DNA of 64,000 nucleotides from Streptomyces sp. GKU 895 (GCA_002027195.1 MWJO01000002.1:121023-185022), one strand, 5' to 3'; numbered from the stretch's first letter, positions 38,467 to 48,954 are shown. Notes: generated by a model from the letters alone, not told the origin. A program made the numbers and translations.

Positions 38467-39105
38467 TCAGGGATCGGCCCTGAGGAGCAGGGCCTCCGCG
38501 CCCACCGGCCGGTAACCGGCCGCCTGGAACGCCCGCGTGCTGCGGGCGTTCCCCGGCGCGACCTGCGCCCACAGCGGCTCGTCGACGAGCTGCCGGGCGG
38601 CTCCCACGAGCAGCCGCCCCAGCCCCCGGTGCCGTACGGCGTCGTCGACCTCGACCGACACCTCCAGACGGCCACCGATCCCGCGCCCCATGACCAGCAC
38701 CCCGCCGTCCGCCGTCCAGGCCCGCACGTCGTGACGGCGCCCGCGGGCGTACACGATCCGCGGATGACCGGCGTCCGCGATCTCCGTGAGCGTGACCGGC
38801 GGCCGGCCGGGCAGGGGCGAGCCGACCAGCATGACGTCGATGGTCTCGGCCCTGCGCCCCGTCCGTTCCAGGAAGGCCGCCAGGAACAGCGGATTCATGG
38901 TCGCGGCGAGCGGGTCGCAGTCGAGCCCGCGCAGGGTCGCGTACACCCACTCCGGATCCTCGTCGGTGAAGACGACGGAGTGCGCGGTGAAGGCGAGGAC
39001 GCCCGCGTCCCGGGCCGAGTGCTGCGGGACGACCGTCGTGCGGCCGTCCGCCGGCGGGAAGACCCCGCGGGCCGCCGCGTCGAGAATGTCCCGGAGAGTC
39101 TCCAC
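38467..39105 (-). CDS. GNAT-family N-acetyltransferase
   Basis: 212 residues. The C-terminal half has the acetyl-CoA-binding region RLEVSVEVDDAVRHRGLGRLLVGAARQL and the final NARSTRAFQAAGYRPVGAEALLLR typical of GNAT. The N-terminal half (VVFTDEDPEWVYATLRGLDCDPLAATMNP) is of a less common type. GTG 39105 is chosen because AAGGAG precedes it by eight bases; GTG 39129 is an alternative. Convergent with the scabin-like gene (four bases between stops) and divergent from MerR. Substrate unknown. Confidence 0.85.
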   Translation of the reverse strand: METLRDILDAAARGVFPPADGRTTVVPQHSARDAGVLAFTAHSVVFTDEDPEWVYATLRGLDCDPLAATMNPLFLAAFLERTGRRAETIDVMLVGSPLPGRPPVTLTEIADAGHPRIVYARGRRHDVRAWTADGGVLVMGRGIGGRLEVSVEVDDAVRHRGLGRLLVGAARQLVDEPLWAQVAPGNARSTRAFQAAGYRPVGAEALLLRADP

Positions 39106-39117
39106 CGCACCCGCTCC

Positions 39118-39155
39118 TTGAGTCTCCACCCGCTGGAAGGCCCAGACTCACACAC
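39118..39155 (+). promoter_or_regulatory. MerR-type promoter with 19-bp spacer and dyad, leaderless
   Basis: TTGAGT (39118-39123), 19-base spacer, CAGACT (39143-39148), then seven bases to the merR ATG. The dyad GAGTCT (39120-39125) / AGACTC (39144-39149) overlaps both elements. MerR activators act on such overlong spacers, so autoregulation is likely. The site also lies just upstream of the divergent GNAT gene. Confidence 0.6.
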
Positions 39156-40070
39156 ATGATCGACGACGGCACCGGACTTTTCACCATCGGCGAGCTGGCC
39201 CGGGCCACCGGACTGACCGTGCGCACCATCCGCTACTGGTCGGACGAGGGGGTCCTGGAGCCGGTGACCCGTTCGACCGGGGGCTACCGGCTCTACGACG
39301 CCTCGTGCGCCGCCCGCCTGGAGCTGATCCGCACCCTGCGCGAGCTGGGCCTCGGCCTGGACGACGTACGGAAGGTGCTGGACGGGGAGCGGACGGTCGC
39401 GGAGGTGGCGGCCGCGCATGTGACGGCGCTGGACGCGCAGATCCGGTCGCTGAAGGTGACCCGGGCGGTGCTGTCGACCGTGGCGCGACGCGGTTCGACC
39501 GCAGAGGAGATGACGCTCATGAACAAGCTGGCACGCCTGTCGGCGGCCGAACGGGCCCGGATCGTCGAGGACTTCACCACCGAGATCTTCGACGGGCTGG
39601 ACACCGCCGACCCCGACATCCGGGAGCGGCTGCGGTACGCCCCGGCGGACCTGCCGGACGACCCGACGCCGGAGCAGGTCGACGCGTGGGTCGAGATCGC
39701 GGAGATGATGCAGGACCCCGAGTTCAAGGCGCTGATGCGCAGGATGATCGAGTTCAACGCGGCGGACCGCGGGCCGGACGTGCCCGCGGGCACCTCGCTG
39801 TGGTTCATGAGCCGGCTGGTGCAGCTGGCGGGGGAGGCCCTGGAGCGGGGTGTCGCGCCGGAGGCACCGGAGGCCGCCGACCTGCTCCGCGGGCTGCTCG
39901 GGGACGCGGACCCGGCGGAGGTGCTGACCCGCCTCGAGGCGGGAACCAACGTCCGGCTGGCCCGGTACCGGCAGCTTTGGGCGACGGTGGCGGGGCTTGG
40001 ACCGCAGGCGGCGCACGAGGAGAAGTTCGCGTGGGTGGTCGCCGCATTGCGCGCTCGGACCGCCGGTTAA
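39156..40070 (+). CDS. MerR-family transcriptional regulator
   Basis: 304 residues. N-terminal MerR winged helix: FTIGELARATGLTVRTIRYW, then GGYRLYDASCAARLELIRTLRELGLGLDDVRKVL. A dimerisation helix follows, then a roughly 200-residue C-terminal domain rich in acidic and Arg residues (MNKLARLSAAERARIVEDF) without a recognised ligand motif; it is not TipAS-like. ATG 39156 has no ribosome site, consistent with the leaderless promoter. Divergent from the GNAT gene. Confidence 0.93.
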   Translation: MIDDGTGLFTIGELARATGLTVRTIRYWSDEGVLEPVTRSTGGYRLYDASCAARLELIRTLRELGLGLDDVRKVLDGERTVAEVAAAHVTALDAQIRSLKVTRAVLSTVARRGSTAEEMTLMNKLARLSAAERARIVEDFTTEIFDGLDTADPDIRERLRYAPADLPDDPTPEQVDAWVEIAEMMQDPEFKALMRRMIEFNAADRGPDVPAGTSLWFMSRLVQLAGEALERGVAPEAPEAADLLRGLLGDADPAEVLTRLEAGTNVRLARYRQLWATVAGLGPQAAHEEKFAWVVAALRARTAG

Positions 40071-40121
40071 TCTGACCTCCGGCAACAAGCCGAGCAAGGT
40101 ACGACGAAAAGGGGCGGATCG

Positions 40122-40334
40122 GTGGCGAACATCGACGAGGCACGCAAGGACTTCGAGCGGATCGACACGGACGGTGACGGCTTCATCACCGCCGCCGAGT
40201 TCAAGACCGCCCTCGCTCAGGGAGGCGACTGGAACGTGACCGAGTCCGTCGCCGAGGTGATCATCAAGACCCGTGACCTCAACGGCGACAAGGTGCTCTC
40301 CTTCGACGAGTTCTGGGCGTACCTGAGCAAGTGA
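40122..40334 (+). CDS. Small EF-hand calcium-binding protein
   Basis: 70 residues, two canonical EF-hands: loop 1 DTDGDGFITAAE (15-26) and loop 2 DLNGDKVLSFDE (52-63). Position 12 is Glu in both loops, so both should bind Ca2+. It belongs to the small calmodulin-like Streptomyces CabB/CabC group; from memory an orthologue lies in the corresponding S. coelicolor region. Start GTG 40122, preceded by GGGGCGG. No signal peptide, so cytoplasmic. Confidence 0.94.
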   Translation: MANIDEARKDFERIDTDGDGFITAAEFKTALAQGGDWNVTESVAEVIIKTRDLNGDKVLSFDEFWAYLSK

Positions 40335-40342
40335 CGTGCGCG

Positions 40343-40390
40343 GAAGGGGGCGTCCGAGAAGCCGGGAGAGGCTTCAGGGGCGCCCCCTTC
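40343..40390. terminator. Bidirectional terminator between the EF-hand and AraC genes
   Basis: Outer 10-bp arms GAAGGGGGCG (40343-40352) / CGCCCCCTTC (40381-40390) enclose an inner hairpin GAAGCC/GGCTTC. It lies between convergent genes, eight bases after one stop and 16 before the other. Confidence 0.8.
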
Positions 40391-40406
40391 GTCATGTGGT
40401 GCGCGT

Positions 40407-41326
40407 CTAGGAGGCTTGTCTCCGGTACTGCCCCGGAGCCACCCCGTACTGCCGCTTGAACGCCTTGGCGAAGGCGAACTCCGAGGTGTAGCCGGTGCGT
40501 TCGGCGATGGTCCGCAGCGGTGTGTCGTCCGCGCGCAGCAGCTGGCCCGCCGTCGTCATGCGCCACCAGGTCAGATACGCCAGCGGCGGGCGCCCCACCA
40601 GCGTGGTGAACCGCCGGGCGAACGCCGCCCGGGACAGACCGCCGTGGGCGCCGAGTTCCTCCACCGTCCAGGGGTGGTCCGGCGCGGCGTGGATGGCCTG
40701 GAGGGCCGCCGTCACCGCGGGGTCGGCGAGCGCCGCCGCCCAGCCGGTGGGATGCCGGTCGGCGCGTGCCGCGTCCTGCCACCAGGCGCGCAGGATGTAC
40801 AGCAGCAGGGTGTCCAGGAGCGAGGGCACGATGATGTCCGAGCCCGGCTGCGGCTCCTCCAGCTCCGCGCCCAGCAGCTCCACGGTCGCCCGCAGCGAGC
40901 GGTGGGCACCGACCCGGGAGGGCAGGTGCACGACCTCGGCAGTTCGGTCAGCAGCGGGTGGGCCCGGCTGCGGTCCAGCCAGTAGGCGCCGCACAGCAGG
41001 ACCGTGTCCGGGACGGCGTCCCGTACGGGAGGCGGGGGCGGGGGCGGTGGCGCGTCCGGCTGGAACCGTACGACCTCCGGTTCCACGTCCGGCCCGCTGG
41101 TCAGCGCGTACCCCCGCCCGTGGGCCAGGAACACCACGTCCCCCGCCGCGAGCGCCACCGGCTCGCCCGCCGAGGGCAGCAGCCAGGCCGACCCCCGCAG
41201 CACCACGTGGAACCCGGCACCCTCCGAGTCCTCGATCCGCATCCCCCAGGGCGCGTACTTGTCCCGCCGGCCCGAGTGCGGCCGCCCGGTGCGCATCGCG
41301 GCGATCGCGTCGCTCAGTACGTCCAT
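40407..41326 (-). CDS. AraC-family transcriptional regulator with cupin sensor domain, frameshifted
   Basis: About 306 residues corrected. N-terminal cupin/AraC-binding domain (MDVLSDAIAAMRTGRPHSG; YAPWGMRIEDSEGAGFHVVL; AGDVVFLAHGRGYALTSGPD), C-terminal AraC double helix-turn-helix (GLSRAAFARRFTTLVGRPPLA and ERTGYTSEFAFAKAFKRQYG). The frame breaks near 40937: one G is missing in LLTELPEVVHLPSRVG. It is divergent from the quinone-oxidoreductase-like gene by 102 bases and is probably its regulator. Start ATG 41326; two GTG codons just upstream are alternatives. Confidence 0.87.
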
Positions 41327-41415
41327 GTCCACCACCGTAGCCGGGAGTTGTCAGGCGAAGACGTACGGACAGGAAAGGGAGACCGGCGGACATGGATCGT
41401 CTCCGCCACGGCTCC

Positions 41416-41428
41416 TAGCGTGGACGCC
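41416..41428 (+). promoter_or_regulatory. Candidate leaderless promoter of the oxidoreductase gene
   Basis: TAGCGT (41416-41421) then seven bases to ATG 41429, with no Shine-Dalgarno sequence. It sits in the AraC/oxidoreductase divergent region. Confidence 0.4.
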
Positions 41429-42426
41429 ATGGCAACTACCGCACGTACTGTGCTCTTTCATGACATGGGCGGACCCGAAGTGCTGTCCGTCGAGGACGTA
41501 CCGGTGTCCGCGCCCGGCCCCGGCCAAGTGGCCGTCCGGGTCGAGGCGTTGGGCCTCAACCGCGCCGAGGCCCTCTTCCGCTCCGGCACTTACTACTACC
41601 AGCCCACCCTCCCCGCCTCCCGCCTCGGCTACGAGGCTCCGGAGTCGTCGAGGCCGTCGGCGAGGGCGTCACCGAACTCGCCGTCGGCGACCCGGTGACG
41701 ACCGGACCCGGCATCGAGATGAGCGCGCAGGGGGTGTACGCGGAACGGGTCGTCCTGCCCGAGGCCTCGGTGCTGCCCCGCCCCGCTTCCGTGGACGCCG
41801 TCACGGGGGCGGCGTCCTGGCTGACGTACACGACCGCCTACGGCGCCCTCCTGGAGACGGCCGGACTCAGGCCCGGCGACCACGTCCTGATCACCGGGGC
41901 CTCCAGCGGGGTCGGCACGGCAGCGATCCAGGTGGCCCGCCGCATCGGCGCGATCCCGCTGGCCACGACACGTACCGAGGCGAAGCGGCAGGGACTGCTG
42001 GAGGCGGGGGCGGCGGAGGTGATCGTCTCGGACGGGGACGCCGAGACGGTGGCCAAGGAGGCCGGGCGGCTCACCGGCGGGCGGGGCGTCGAGGTGATCT
42101 TCGACGCGATCGGTGGCCCCGGCTTCCGGCCGCTGGCCGGCGCGCTCGCCGAGGGCGGGGCGGTGGTGGCCTACGGCTGGCTGGACCGCCGTCCCGCCGA
42201 GATCCCCTGGAACTGGCCGTTCACGATCCACACGTACGCCAACATGATCCTCACCGGGACGCCGGGCGGGCGCCGGCGCTCCACCGCGTTCCTCAACGCG
42301 GGCCTGGCCGACGGCGGCTTCCGCCCGGTCATCGCCGAGGTCTTCGAGGGCCTGGACCGGATCCGGGACGCCCACCGGCTGATGGAGTCGAACCGGCACA
42401 CGGGGAAGATCGTCGTCAGGATCTGA
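41429..42426 (+). CDS. Zinc-type alcohol dehydrogenase/quinone oxidoreductase (MDR), frameshifted
   Basis: About 332 residues corrected. N-terminal GroES-like domain (GGPEVLSVEDVPV, GLNRAEALFRSGTYYY) and Rossmann domain with HVLITGASSGVGTAAIQVARRIG, then FDAIGGPGF. No Cys/His zinc ligands are seen, so it is of the quinone-reductase type using NADPH. The frame breaks near 41637 where one base is missing (RLGYEASGVVEAVGEGV expected); the two halves otherwise join cleanly. Probable target of the divergent AraC regulator. Confidence 0.85.
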
Positions 42427-42530
42427 CGCTCTCGGAGTCAGGATCTGAGGCTCCCCGGAATACCTCCCCGCCGAGCCGGGTTGACGCCACCCAGACGCAT
42501 GCACATGCATCGAATCTGGAAGGGTCTGTC

Positions 42531-43193
42531 ATGAAGATCGGCATCATCGGCGCGGGAAACATCGGCGGCAACCTCACCCGGCGGCTCACCGCCCTCGGGC
42601 ACGAGGTGGCGGTGGCGAACTCGCGCGGCCCGCACACGCTGACCGCGCTCGCGGAAGAGACGGGTGCGACGCCCGTCCCGGTCGAGGAGGCCGCGCGAGG
42701 CGCCGAAGTGGTCGTCGTGACGATCCCGCTCAAGGCGATCCCGGACCTGCCGAAGGGCGTGCTCGACGGCGCCGCGGACGGCGTGGCGGTGATCGACACC
42801 GGCAACTACTACCCGAAGCAGCGGGACGGCCGGATCGCCGGGATCGAGGACGAGGGCCTGACGGAGAGCCGCTGGACGGAACGGCACCTCGGCCACCCCG
42901 TCATCAAGGCCTTCAACGGCACCTACGCCCAGGACATCCTCGACCGCCACCGCCCGGCCGGCGCCCCCGACCGCCAGGCCCTCCCGGTCGCCGGCGACGA
43001 CGAGGCGGCCAAGGCGAAGGTCCGCGCCCTCATCGACGAACTCGGCTTCGACACGGTCGACGCGGGCGGCCTCGACGACTCCTGGCGCCAGCAGCCGGAC
43101 ACGCCGGTGTACGGACTGCGGGAGGGCGTCGACGGGGTGACGAAGGCACTGGCGGCGGCGAGCCCGGAACGCAAGCCGGACTTCCGCGGCTGA
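42531..43193 (+). CDS. NADPH-dependent F420 reductase-like oxidoreductase
   Basis: 220 residues. Rossmann start MKIGIIGAGNIGGNLTRRL and the FNO-type core NSRGPHTL, VVVTIPLKAIPDLPKG, DTGNYYPKQRDG, IKAFNGTYAQDIL. Such proteins move hydride between NADP(H) and F420 or act on small substrates. The adjoining AraC-controlled oxidoreductase suggests a shared redox pathway. The gene's last 33 bases plus stop form the first unit of a 37-bp tandem repeat that continues past the stop. Confidence 0.88.
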   Translation: MKIGIIGAGNIGGNLTRRLTALGHEVAVANSRGPHTLTALAEETGATPVPVEEAARGAEVVVVTIPLKAIPDLPKGVLDGAADGVAVIDTGNYYPKQRDGRIAGIEDEGLTESRWTERHLGHPVIKAFNGTYAQDILDRHRPAGAPDRQALPVAGDDEAAKAKVRALIDELGFDTVDAGGLDDSWRQQPDTPVYGLREGVDGVTKALAAASPERKPDFRG

Positions 43194-43384
43194 GGCGGGT
43201 CCGGAACGCAAACCCGGGTTCCGGGCCTGAGGCGGGAGCGGGTTCGAGAGGCGCGCCCGAGTTCCGCGCGTGAGGCGAGCCCGGAACGCAAGCCCGAGTT
43301 CCGTGCGTGAGGCGAGCCCGGAACGCGAGCCCGAGTTCCGCGCGTGAGGCGGGTCCGGGACGCGGACCCGAATTCCGGGCCTGA
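43157..43384 (+). repeat. 37-bp minisatellite: six stop-codon-containing units at the 3' end of the F420-reductase-like gene
   Basis: Units: 43157-43193 (coding, ending TGA), 43194-43230, 43231-43273 (43 bp, most diverged), 43274-43310, 43311-43347 and 43348-43384. Each ends in TGA and most hold an inverted repeat such as CGGAAC/GTTCCG, so the array can fold into serial hairpins. It fills the gap to the convergent MOSC gene and may act as a bidirectional terminator. There are no spacers, so it is not a CRISPR. Confidence 0.9.
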
Positions 43385-43401
43385 GGCCGGTCGGCCCGGG
43401 A

Positions 43402-43944
43402 TCAGACGATCTCCAGCGGCACGTGCGGCCCGTCCGGCAGCTCGACCTCGATCCCGTCGCCGGGCCGTACGACCCCGCCTTCCAGGACGACGCTCATGAT
43501 CCCGCCCTTGAGCCGGAGCTTCCCGTCGGCGTCCCGGGTGACGACCTGCTTCAGCAGCCCCTGCCGGAAGTTGTCGATCTGAAGACAGGGGTTGCGCAGC
43601 CCGGTCACCTCGACGACCGCCCGCTCACCGAGGCGCAGCCGGGTGCCGACGGGCAGCGCGAGCAGATCGATGCCCCGCGTGGTGACGTTCTCGCCGAGCT
43701 CCCCGGCGCCGACCTCGATACCGGCTTCCCGTACCTCGTCGAACAACTCCTGGTGCAGGAGGTGTACTTGGCGCAGATTCGGCTGCGAGGGGTCCCTCGC
43801 CACGCGGGACCGGTGCTTCACCGTCACCCCGGCGTGCACATCCCCCTCGACCCCGAGCCCGGCGAGCAGCGTGATGCTCTCCCGGTTCGGCTTGGTGAAG
43901 GAGTACGTCCCGTTGCTGCTGACCGCAGTGATCTGCCCACCCAT
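43402..43944 (-). CDS. MOSC domain-containing protein
   Basis: 180 residues, single MOSC (molybdenum cofactor sulfurase C-terminal) domain: GVEGDVHAGVTVKHRSR, NLRQVHLLHQELFDE, LGENVTTRGIDLLALPVGT and the conserved Cys in GLRNPCLQI. These domains bind a Moco or sulfur carrier through the Cys; YiiM-like members reduce N-hydroxylated compounds. ATG 43944 appears leaderless. Downstream of the GH25 gene, convergent with the F420-reductase-like gene. Confidence 0.92.
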   Translation of the reverse strand: MGGQITAVSSNGTYSFTKPNRESITLLAGLGVEGDVHAGVTVKHRSRVARDPSQPNLRQVHLLHQELFDEVREAGIEVGAGELGENVTTRGIDLLALPVGTRLRLGERAVVEVTGLRNPCLQIDNFRQGLLKQVVTRDADGKLRLKGGIMSVVLEGGVVRPGDGIEVELPDGPHVPLEIV

Positions 43945-43957
43945 GGGGCGGACTCTA
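43945..43957 (-). promoter_or_regulatory. Candidate leaderless promoter of the MOSC gene
   Basis: On the minus strand TAGAGT (43957-43952), seven bases, then ATG 43944; no ribosome site. The position lies only 15 bases below the GH25 stop, so MOSC may be transcribed separately. Confidence 0.4.
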
Positions 43958-43971
43958 TCCCAGGCCTCTGA

Positions 43972-44529
43972 TCAGGCGCCTTCGGCCCATTCGCGCAGTG
44001 CCGCCCGGCTCGCGAAATCCGCCACGTCCTTGTCCAGCGGATCGTCGGTGTACTGGTGGAAGCGCCACTTCGCCTTGATGCGGGGCTTGCCGGCCGTCAC
44101 GTAGTCGGCGATCCACAGGCCGTCGCCGGCGTAGGACGTCGTGTCGATGTTGAGCCAGTAGTTCCGGTTCGTGTAGAGCACCACCCGGTTGTTCGGCCGC
44201 AGCTCCTTCACCTTCCGGATGAAGCGGTCCTTCTCCGCGTTGCTCGCGTGCGTGCCCTCGCCGGTGGTCTCCCAGTCCACGGCGAGGATGTCGCCCGCCC
44301 GTTCCGGGGCCTTGCTCACGAAGTACTCGGCCTGGGCGGTCAGATTGCCCGGCCAGAGGAAGTGGTAGAAGCCGACGACCAGCCCGGCGTCGCGGGCCCG
44401 CTTGGTCTGGGCCGCGAGCTTGGGGTTGGTGTACGTACGGCCCTCCGTCGCCTTGACGAAGACGAAGGAGAGGCCGTCGGTGTCGTAGGAGGAGGACTGG
44501 TAGGCGCTGACGTCTATGCCGCGGAGCAT
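43972..44529 (-). CDS. Glycoside hydrolase family 25 (lysozyme-like) protein without signal peptide
   Basis: 185 residues. GH25 signature: GIDVSAYQ near the N-terminus, FVFVKATEGRTYTNP, GFYHFLWPGN, and the catalytic Asp/Glu pair in ILAVDWETTG, ending with WRFHQYTDDP. It should cleave the beta-1,4 MurNAc-GlcNAc bond of peptidoglycan. It starts directly at the catalytic domain (MLRGIDVSAYQ, AGGGAG seven bases upstream), with no signal peptide or wall-binding domain. Same strand as sdaA, 81 bases downstream. Confidence 0.92.
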   Translation of the reverse strand: MLRGIDVSAYQSSSYDTDGLSFVFVKATEGRTYTNPKLAAQTKRARDAGLVVGFYHFLWPGNLTAQAEYFVSKAPERAGDILAVDWETTGEGTHASNAEKDRFIRKVKELRPNNRVVLYTNRNYWLNIDTTSYAGDGLWIADYVTAGKPRIKAKWRFHQYTDDPLDKDVADFASRAALREWAEGA

Positions 44530-44610
44530 GGGGGGACTCCCTGAAGTGCCGTAGGGGGACAGGGGGTGGATGAATCGCCAACCACCTTGGCACGCGGGCC
44601 CCTTGCCCGT

Positions 44611-45978
<1,368 letters not shown>

Positions 45979-45991
45979 GGGAACTCCTTCA

Positions 45992-46028
45992 AAAAGGGTG
46001 GGGGCACACATCGTCGGGTGCCCCCACC
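45992..46028 (-). terminator. Intrinsic terminator/attenuator between glyA and sdaA
   Basis: On the minus strand a perfect 10-bp stem GGTGGGGGCA / TGCCCCCACC (loop of 12) is followed by CTTTTT and then the sdaA ribosome site GAAGGAG. A hairpin plus U-tract is unusual for Streptomyces. It lies inside the operon, so it should lower sdaA expression relative to gcvT-gcvH-glyA unless read through. Confidence 0.75.
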
Positions 46029-46037
46029 GGGGAACTA

Positions 46038-47300
46038 CTACTTGCTCAGGCCGGGGTACAGCGGGTGCTTGTCGGCCAGGGTCTTGACCCGGGTCTTCAG
46101 TGCCTCGGCGTCGTACGACGGCTTCAGGGCCGCCGCGATGACGTCCGCGACCTCGGCGAAGTCCTCGGCCGTGAAGCCGCGGGTGGCCAGCGCCGGGGTG
46201 CCGATGCGCAGGCCCGACGTCACCATGGGCGGGCGCGGGTCGTTGGGGACGGCGTTGCGGTTGACCGTGATGCCGACCTCGTGGAGACGGTCCTCGGCCT
46301 GCTGCCCGTCCAGCTCGGACTCGCGCAGGTCCACCAGGATCAGGTGCACGTCCGTGCCACCGGAGAGCACGTTGACCCCGGCCTCGCGGGCGTCCGCAGC
46401 GGTCAGACGCTCGGCGAGGATGCGCGCACCCTCCACCGTACGCCGCTGGCGCTCCTTGAACTCCTCGCTCGCGGCGACCTTGAAGGACACCGCCTTCGCC
46501 GCGATCACGTGCTCCAGGGGGCCGCCCTGGAAGCCCGGGAACACGGACGAGTTCAGCTTCTTCGCGAAGTCCTTCTTCGCCAGGATGATGCCGCCGCGCG
46601 GGCCGCCCAGGGTCTTGTGGGTGGTGGAGGTGACCACGTCCGCATGCTCGACCGGGTTGGGGTGCAGCCCGGCCGCGACCAGACCGGCGAAGTGCGCCAT
46701 GTCGACCCATAGGTAGGCCTCGACCTCGTCGGCGATCCGGCGGAACTCGGCGAAGTCCAGCTGCCGCGGGTACGCCGACCAGCCGGCGATGATCACCTTC
46801 GGGCGGTGCTCCTTGGCCAGGCGCTCCACCTCGGCCATGTCGACCAGACCGGCGTCGTCGACGTGGTAGGCGACCACGTTGAACTGCTTGCCGGAGAAGT
46901 TCAGGCGCATGCCGTGGGTGAGGTGGCCGCCGTGCGCCAGGTCCAGGCCCAGGATCGTGTCGCCGGGGGAGGCCAGCGCGAACAGGGCGGCCTGGTTGGC
47001 GGAGGCGCCGGAGTGGGGCTGGACGTTGGCGTACTCGGCGCCGAACAGCTCCTTGATCCGGTCGATGGCGATCTGCTCGGCCACGTCGACGTGCTCACAG
47101 CCGCCGTAGTAGCGGCGGCCCGGGTAGCCCTCGGCGTACTTGTTGGTCAGGACCGAGCCCTGCGCCTCCATGACCGCGAGCGGAGCGAAGTTCTCCGACG
47201 CGATCATCTCGAGGGTGGACTGCTGCCGGTGCAGCTCGGCGTCGACCGCCGCGGCGATCTCCGGGTCGAGCTCGTGCAGGGGCGTGTTCAGTGCGGACAT
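46038..47300 (-). CDS. glyA: Serine hydroxymethyltransferase
   Basis: 420 residues, PLP enzyme. MIASENFAP and [20 protein letters not shown] near the N-terminus, HGGHLTHGM in the middle, PLP-lysine in [14 protein letters not shown]. Interconverts glycine plus 5,10-methylene-THF with serine plus THF. In this operon it uses the methylene-THF made by the glycine cleavage system to turn a second glycine into serine. Starts at ATG 47300, 14 bases after gcvH. Confidence 0.97.
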   Translation of the reverse strand: MSALNTPLHELDPEIAAAVDAELHRQQSTLEMIASENFAPLAVMEAQGSVLTNKYAEGYPGRRYYGGCEHVDVAEQIAIDRIKELFGAEYANVQPHSGASANQAALFALASPGDTILGLDLAHGGHLTHGMRLNFSGKQFNVVAYHVDDAGLVDMAEVERLAKEHRPKVIIAGWSAYPRQLDFAEFRRIADEVEAYLWVDMAHFAGLVAAGLHPNPVEHADVVTSTTHKTLGGPRGGIILAKKDFAKKLNSSVFPGFQGGPLEHVIAAKAVSFKVAASEEFKERQRRTVEGARILAERLTAADAREAGVNVLSGGTDVHLILVDLRESELDGQQAEDRLHEVGITVNRNAVPNDPRPPMVTSGLRIGTPALATRGFTAEDFAEVADVIAAALKPSYDAEALKTRVKTLADKHPLYPGLSK

Positions 47301-47314
47301 ACGTCTACGACTCC

Positions 47315-47692
47315 TCAGCCGGCGGAAAAGGCGGTGTACTCGTCGGCGGAGAGCAGGTCGGCCGGCTCCTCCGCGACGCGTACCTTGAACAGCCAGCCGC
47401 CCTCGAAGGGGGCTGAGTTCACCAGCGACGGGTCGTTGACGACGTCCTCGTTGACCTCGGTGACCTCACCGGAGACAGGGGAGTACAGGTCGGAGACCGA
47501 CTTGGTCGACTCCAGCTCGCCACAGGTCTCGCCCGCGGTCACCGTGTCACCGACCTCCGGGAGCTGGACGAAGACGACATCGCCGAGCGCGTTGGCCGCG
47601 TGCTCCGTGATGCCGACCGTCGAGACGCCGTCCTCGGCGCCCGACAGCCACTCGTGCTCCTTGCTGTAGCGCAGCTGCTGGGGGTTGCTCAT
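47315..47692 (-). CDS. gcvH: Glycine cleavage system H protein
   Basis: 125 residues. [12 protein letters not shown] at the start, lipoyl-lysine Lys64 in [18 protein letters not shown], and [14 protein letters not shown]. It carries the aminomethyl group between the P, T and L proteins. Start ATG 47692 with AGGAG upstream. The 98-base gap to gcvT holds a direct repeat of GCAGTCCCCC on the minus strand and a small TGAGCA/TGCTCA hairpin. Confidence 0.97.
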   Translation of the reverse strand: MSNPQQLRYSKEHEWLSGAEDGVSTVGITEHAANALGDVVFVQLPEVGDTVTAGETCGELESTKSVSDLYSPVSGEVTEVNEDVVNDPSLVNSAPFEGGWLFKVRVAEEPADLLSADEYTAFSAG

Positions 47693-47790
47693 GGCCTGAA
47701 TTCTCCTGTACGCGGGGGACTGCTGATGAATGGGGGACTGCGGAAGGCGTGCGTGAGCAGCGTCCGTGTGCTCAGCATCACCTACGGCGG

Positions 47791-48909
47791 CTACTTCTGG
47801 CGCTTGTAGAAGGGCAGCGCCACGACCTCGTACGGCTCGTGGCTGCCCCGGATGTCCACCCCGACACCGGAGGTGCCCGGCGCGGCGTGCGCGGCGTCGA
47901 CGTACGCCATCGCGATCGGCTTGCCCAGCGTGGGCGAGGGGGCGCCGGAGGTGACCTCGCCGATCACCTGGCCGTCGGCGACGACGGCGTACCCGGCGCG
48001 CGGGACGCGGCGGCCCTCGGCGACCAGGCCGACGAGGACGCGCGGCGGCGCGGTCTCGGCGCGGGCGGCCGCCTCGGTCAGCGCTTCGCGGCCCACGAAG
48101 TCGCCCTCCTTCTCGAACTTCACGACCCGGCCGAGCCCGGCGTCGAAGGGGGTGAGGGAGGTGTTCAGCTCGTGCCCGTACAGCGGCATGCCCGCCTCCA
48201 GGCGGAGCGTGTCCCGGCAGGACAGCCCGCAGGGGACCAGACCGACGCCCTCGCCCGCCTTGGTCAGGGCCTGCCACAGCTCGACGGCGTGCTCGGGCTT
48301 CACGAACAGCTCGAAGCCGTCCTCGCCGGTGTAACCGGTGCGGGCGATCAGCGCCGGGACGCCCGCGACCGTGCCGGGCAGCCCGGCGTAGTACTTCAGG
48401 CCGTCGAGGTCGGCGTCGGTGAGGGACTTCAGGATGCCCGGGGACTCGGGGCCCTGGACGGCGATCAGCGCGTAGGCGTCCCGGTCGTCGCGGACCTCGG
48501 CGTCGAAGCCGGCCGAGCGCTCGACGAGGGCGTCCAGCACCACCTGGGCGTTGGAGGCGTTGGCGACGACCATGTATTCGGTCTCCGCGAGCCGGTAGAC
48601 GATCAGGTCGTCCAGGATGCCGCCGTCCTCGCGGCAGATCATGGTGTAGCGGGCACGGCCGACGCCGACGGAGGCGATGTTGCCGACGAGGGCGAAGTTC
48701 AGCAGGGCGGCGGCCTGCGGCCCGGTCACCGTGATCTCGCCCATGTGGGAGAGGTCGAAGAGCCCGGCCTTCGTGCGCACGGCGTTGTGCTCGTCGCGCT
48801 CGGAGCCGTAGCGCAGGGGCATGTCCCAGCCGGCGAAGTCGGTCATCGTCGCGCCGAGCGCGCGATGCAGGGCGTCGAGCGCGGTCAGGCGGGGGTGAGT
48901 GCTGCTCAT
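47791..48909 (-). CDS. gcvT: Glycine cleavage system aminomethyltransferase (T protein)
   Basis: 372 residues from ATG 48909 ([18 protein letters not shown]); an upstream GTG/ATG frame would run into the riboswitch. [41 protein letters not shown] and [18 protein letters not shown] are standard GcvT motifs. Releases ammonia and transfers the methylene carbon to THF. First gene after the glycine riboswitch. The P protein gene is not in the window. Confidence 0.97.
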   Translation of the reverse strand: MSSTHPRLTALDALHRALGATMTDFAGWDMPLRYGSERDEHNAVRTKAGLFDLSHMGEITVTGPQAAALLNFALVGNIASVGVGRARYTMICREDGGILDDLIVYRLAETEYMVVANASNAQVVLDALVERSAGFDAEVRDDRDAYALIAVQGPESPGILKSLTDADLDGLKYYAGLPGTVAGVPALIARTGYTGEDGFELFVKPEHAVELWQALTKAGEGVGLVPCGLSCRDTLRLEAGMPLYGHELNTSLTPFDAGLGRVVKFEKEGDFVGREALTEAAARAETAPPRVLVGLVAEGRRVPRAGYAVVADGQVIGEVTSGAPSPTLGKPIAMAYVDAAHAAPGTSGVGVDIRGSHEPYEVVALPFYKRQK

Positions 48910-48954
48910 CGGACGGTCTACTCCCAAGGCATGACGGGCGAGGTCGTTCCTCCC

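Noticed and set aside
43157..43384. CRISPR array
   Set aside because: Units follow each other without spacers and diverge among themselves; no cas genes are in the window.
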